64,000 nucleotides of DNA, from NCBI RefSeq assembly GCF_002865645.1, contig NW_020194628.1:744001-808000 (forward strand), read 5' to 3'. Below are positions 59,201-64,000 of this stretch, one piece after another; position 1 is the first letter of the stretch, and the number at the start of each line of letters is the position of its first letter. The position numbers and the translations under genes were made by a program. Under the pieces are notes generated by a model, which was given only the letters and a program-made list of their open reading frames with translations, was not told where the DNA came from and ran no database searches. This stretch comes from Hyaloscypha bicolor E (lineage: Eukaryota; Ascomycota; Leotiomycetes; Helotiales; Hyaloscyphaceae).

Positions 59201-61953
59201 AAGTAATATTCTAAAGCAGAAAAGAGTATCCAAAACATTATACTATAGGTATAAAGCATTTATTAGAAATAATGAAATAATTAGTAAGATTATTAAAGTA
59301 GACTTCTAGCTTATTTATATTAGCTAAGCTAAGTAAAAATAAAGTCTTTATAAATATAATATGGAATTATACTTGCCTAATTAGTATTCTTACTATTATA
59401 GATCTAATAAAAAATATAAATCTAATACTAAACTAGATATTAACTTAATCTTTAGTAATTTTATTAAGTTAGATACTATTATTAGTCTACTATAAAGCTT
59501 GGAATTAGTTAGAACTAGTAATTAAGAATCTAGAGGCTCTAGTATTAATTATAACTCTATAAAAGTAGTAAGTATTATATCTTAATATACTATTAATTAT
59601 AAATATCTAGGTATTTTTTATCTATTTAATAGGCTCTAAGATATGGTTTTTGCCTATTATCTAATATATAAGGGAAAGAGAAGTAAGATTATTTATAAAA
59701 GTATTAGTTATGGAAATAGTAGAAATAGGGGCTATAGGAGCGGCTAGGAAGCTCTTAATAAAAGTAAAATAAGAATTAGAGTAATATTCTTTTCCTTTAT
59801 TTATTTCTGCTAGTAAGGCTTTAAAAGTATTACCTACTAGTTTGTTCTTACTACTTTTATTATTATTTTTTTCTTTGAATTTAGTAATATACTATATATA
59901 AGTACTATTAAAGTATTTATTAAAGTTGCAGGTATTTCGGGATCTAAATTAGTAAATATTTCTACTTTTAAATCAAGCCTTCTTAGCCTTTTATTTCTCT
60001 AGTATATGCTTCTATAAGCGGTATTCGGGTCTCTTATATATAAAACATAACTTTAGAGTATAATTATTATAATTATAGGACTTAAAGTAATTATTACAAG
60101 TTCCGAAATTACGGCTAGGTCTATATTAATGATTTCCGGACGAATAGTAATTTAGAGGGTTTTAAGAATAGTATTATTAATTAGTAAAATAGGTTTTAGT
60201 AATAATTTATTACTTCTTCTTATAAATAATAGTAAATAATTAGAGCTTATTAATAAGCTAGCCGAGATTATTAAAAGAATTCGAGACTATATATTAGTAT
60301 ACTAGTAAGCCTTAATAAGAGGTAATAATCTTATTATATAGGAATTTAGTACTTTATAAGGTAAGAGTAAGGCCATACTATAATTTATATAAGTTATTAA
60401 TTAGTATTTGGATAAGCTCAAATATTGTTTTTTTAGGGTCTTTTACTATTATAGTTACTAAGATAATAGTATTTTATTTATCTAAATTTTAATAATAGAA
60501 ACCGGGGCCTTTAAAGAAGCTATAAATATTTATATAGGCCTTTTTATATATATGGCTCGAGAGCTAGTTATTATAGAAATAGTCTTATACTAGTTCCTTT
60601 AATATAGTAAGAAAAGCTCTTACTAGTACCTTTTCTAGAAACTCTATATATTAGTAAATATTAAAGAAAATAGTAAGTTCATAATTAAAACTATTATTAG
60701 TTCTGTTATATTTCTATACTTTAGAGTATATCTTTACTATTTCCCTAATAAGCTTCCTAGTAGAAATAGTAAGTACTAATTAATAATAGTTCGGGTTTAG
60801 TAATAATACTAGTAATAGTAAAAGTAAAAGTAATAGATAGCCTTAATTTAGAGAAAGTAAATAAATAGCTTAATTTCTTAACTAAGATTATCTAGTTCCC
60901 TTATATCTAGTTTTATCTAGAATAAGATAAACTAATATAATAAGTCCCTAAAGAAGATCTATTCTAATTAGATTATTATTAATAATATTAGCTTTATTTT
61001 ATATATTCTTTGTCTTTTCTTAGATAAGGTTAATAAAGAATTATATAATAGTAAGGTTTCTATAGTTCTATTTAATATAAATACTATTATACTAAAGTTA
61101 GGCTTAAAGATTTTATATAAGTATATAATTAATTAGACTATATATTATAATATTAAAGTTTTTAAAGTTATTCTGGAATAGATCTTATAGATTATTATTA
61201 CTCTTCTTATATAAGATATACTAATATATCTTAGTAATTATATATTCCTAAAGTTTAGCCTTTATTATAGTTACTAAATTAATACTATTCTCCTATTTCT
61301 TAATTAGTTTCTTTCTCTTATTAGTATTTATACTAAACCGAATTTAGGTTCTCTCTAGTATATATATATGGTTTATAGTAAAAGAGGTTTAAATATAAGG
61401 TAGTTTATAGTAGGTTTATAGAAAGAATTTAGTAATAAAGATATCCAGATATCTGGTTTAGATACCAGATATCTAGTAGGGTATTAAAGTAAATATTTTG
61501 CCCTTAAATATTTTGTCTATAACAAGAAATTTAGGAAGTGAAATATTATAATTCCGGGAGAATCTAAAGCTTAAAGAACTCGATTTAATAGTAAAATTGA
61601 AATAGTAGTTAAAGAGCTTTAAGGGCATATATAGGATATATATTCCGGAAAGAGGATCCTATAAATACGGGTATTATATAAGTAGAAAAGATAGTTTCTA
61701 AGAAAGTAGTCTTAGGGCTAAAAGAAGTTAATTTTAAAAAATAGTAGAAGTTAAATAGATAGATAATTAAATGGCTAACCGCTTATTAATTAGTAAGAGC
61801 TAAATATCTTTTTTATAGGCTATTAAATACTTTTATAAAGTTAATAAGTAGTTTCTCTCTTTAATATAAAATAGACTAGATTTGTCTTAGGCTACTAAAT
61901 ACTTTTAGGACTAATCTAAAATCTCCTCTAATCTATATATATAAACTAATTAG

Positions 61954-62266
61954 TATTAGTTTACTAGTAATATATAATATTATTATATAGGTATAGAAAT
62001 ACTAGTTATATTAGTTAGTAAAGTTATTATTATTTAGAAGTAAGAATTATAGTATTATAATATTAATATATAATTCCTAAATTTACTAAGCCTAAAGAAA
62101 TCTAGTCTACTAGTCGAGTTACTAATAGAATACGAGGTTATATAACTATATCTTATATTTTATATCTTATTACATATATCCTATTACCTATATTCTATTA
62201 CTTATATCCCATATCCCGTATTCCGTAACTATATATATAACTCCTAAAGAAATAGCTATACTAATA
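61954..62266 (-). repeat. 5' LTR of Copia copy 2
   Basis: 313 bp, starting TATTAGTTTACTAG and ending CTATACTAATA, followed by the GTAAT duplication. Confidence 0.85.
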
Positions 62267-64000
62267 GTAATATAATTATAATATTAAAAGGCTATTAATT
62301 TCTCTAATTAATATCTATAATATTTAAGATTTATTATATATTCTTAAATTATATATAATTCTATATATATTATAATTATATTTCTTTTCTAGAATTTTAT
62401 TTCTAAGATTTATTAATTTATTCTAGTAAAATATTTAATTGAAATAAATTTCTAATATTTTACGAAATAGTTTTACTAATATAATCTAAATAATAAATAT
62501 AAAAAGAATCTAATTAAATTAGAATTAAATAAGTAAAAAGGAAAAGTAATTATATTTTAAATATAAAGGCTAGCTAGTAATTATAATTTTATTTAGAAAT
62601 TAAATATTCTAATTAGTTTAATTCAAAATACTAAAGTACTATTTTATAAAATTAATATTATTTATTAGATCTTATATTAGAATAATCTAAATAGTTTTAT
62701 AAAAAGAATTTAATAAAATATTTATATAAGAAACTTATATAAATATTTCTAAAATTCTGAAAATTATTTATAGATTTCTAGAAATATATATTAATTAATT
62801 ATATTAATTTCTAATTAGAACTAATATAAAAACTAGTAATTAATTTAGATAGTTCTTTATTTTTATAAAAAAACTTTTTTATATTATTATATTTTTTCTT
62901 TTTTTCTAATAATTATATATATAATAACTTTTTCTATTATTATTTTCTAGCCTTTTCTTTTATTCTTTTCTAAATTTTCTTTAATTATTTTTAATTAATT
63001 CTATAATATTTTCTAGCTTTATTATTTATTAATATAATTATAAATATAAAAGTAATCTTATAATTTCTTTTTCTATTATTAGTAAATACTTGAAATATTT
63101 CAAGTATTTCTTTATTAATTTCTTTATTTTATATATTATAATATCTAGTAAAAAGAATTATAACTATTATAATAAAGGCTCTAAGTTTTATATATTAGTA
63201 AATTCTTTAGCTTTAATATTTATTAAAGCTAATATAATTTCAGGCTTCTTATTATTTATTAGAAGTTTACTAGTTTTAGAAAAATACTATTATAATTTTT
63301 AAGAAATTTCTTAAAGAATATTCTAAATAATATTATACTATTCTAAATAATATTATACTATTCTAAATAATATTATACTATTCTAAATAATATTATACTA
63401 ATATAAATAATATTATTAATTAGGTTTTCGAAAACTAGAAGAAGTCTAATAAGCTTTAGAATTCTTTTTCCTGTTTTAATAAAACTAATAAAAATACTAT
63501 TTAGATTAGTATTCTAAAAACAAGTTTTTTAATATATTTAGATATTTACTAATTCCTTAAAGAAATATTATAAAGCTTATTTTTAAAATATTAATCTTAT
63601 TATTAAGATTTCTATCGAGATTTCTAAATAAACTATTATTAGTATTTTAAATACTAATAATATAATACTTATAGCTATTCGAGATCTAATTTTAGAAATT
63701 CGGGCCTTTTATAAAACATATATAATAATTATAAGTTTTTTATTTATTTTTCTTAATATTTTTAATACTAATATTATTATAATATAACTATATTTTATTA
63801 AAGAATAAGCGAATTCTGGAAAGTATTATTTAATTCTTTACTAAATCCTAAATAGAACTAGTATTTAGTATTTTTATTTTAGGAATTAGGAATTTATAGA
63901 AATTAGAGTTTATTTATTTAAGATATTTATAGCTAGTCTATTTATAATAAACCTTTTTTAATTCTAAATATTTTTCTAATAATTTAAATATAATTCTTAT
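62267..64000. other. AT-rich repeat remnant to the window end
   Basis: RIP-like AT-rich sequence. The short frame at 63090-63302 is low-complexity and not a credible gene. Apart from the 20-bp array at 63321 no structure is identified. Confidence 0.45.
63321..63420. repeat. 20-bp tandem repeat, four perfect copies plus a partial fifth
   Basis: TTCTAAATAATATTATACTA occurs four times without a mismatch (63321-63400), then once in altered form (63401-63420). Perfect identity in otherwise decayed DNA points to a recent expansion. Confidence 0.9.

Larger units (their letters stand above)
55935..62266 (-). mobile_element. Full-length Copia-type LTR retrotransposon, copy 2, RIP-mutated
   Basis: 6332 bp, colinear with copy 1 over its whole length and in the same orientation. 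LTRs are at 55935-56261 (327 bp) and 61954-62266 (313 bp). A perfect 5-bp duplication GTAAT flanks it (55930-55934 and 62267-62271). Compared with copy 1, many more C and G positions have become T and A; for example, the RNase H region at about 56540-56600 keeps only part of the motif. No frame of useful length survives. Confidence 0.87.

Overview
The window reads as a chromosome segment of a filamentous ascomycete (Pezizomycotina). The evidence is short GT-AG introns of 47-60 nt in most spliced genes, a HET-domain protein, a SUR7/PalI protein, fungal cupredoxin domains, and a sharp split between gene-bearing DNA of ordinary composition and very AT-rich blocks. The AT-rich blocks hold transposons whose copies differ almost only by C-to-T and G-to-A changes, which is the signature of repeat-induced point mutation (RIP). 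A leotiomycete is possible, but nothing here settles the class.

Layout. 1-5.3 kb holds conserved housekeeping genes: a GlcNAc-induced protein 1 family gene, the ER targeting factor SND2/ENV10, and the APC/C scaffold CDC27. 5.3-9.4 kb is mostly non-coding, with a 237-bp TA-flanked MITE and an alpha/beta hydrolase. 9.9-24 kb is an accessory stretch: a possible small secreted protein, an eight-exon 1374-residue zinc-finger/P-loop/RING/patatin protein, a 923-residue orphan, a HET-domain protein, and two more small inverted-repeat transposons. 24.5-30.1 kb carries a small conserved fungal protein, a secreted protein with two cupredoxin domains followed by a ferritin-like domain, and a SUR7/PalI membrane protein.

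30.5-48.3 kb is an AT-rich block of nested Copia-type LTR retrotransposons. A full-length minus-strand copy (35716-42023, target duplication AATAA) sits inside an older plus-strand copy (32380-44371). A third LTR (30819-31235) is swollen by about 31 heptamers. A single GC-normal solo LTR (45779-46076, target duplication ATTTC) has landed in the mutated DNA. 48.4-54.1 kb is a mosaic island: a frameshifted, truncated DPH1 copy, a decayed Gypsy gag-protease fragment, an antisense piece of the CCH1 calcium channel, and a Ras-like gene whose GTP-binding motifs are degenerate and which carries an F-box-like insertion. 54.4-64 kb is a second AT-rich block with another full-length Copia copy (55935-62266, target duplication GTAAT).

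No operon-like organisation is expected or seen. The most unusual gene products are the Ras-like/F-box-like fusion, the tandem cupredoxin-ferritin-like protein, and the patatin-containing protein with glycine in place of the nucleophile serine. Gene models with introns were built by hand from splice signals and reading-frame continuity. Family names rest on recognition of motifs, not on a database search.
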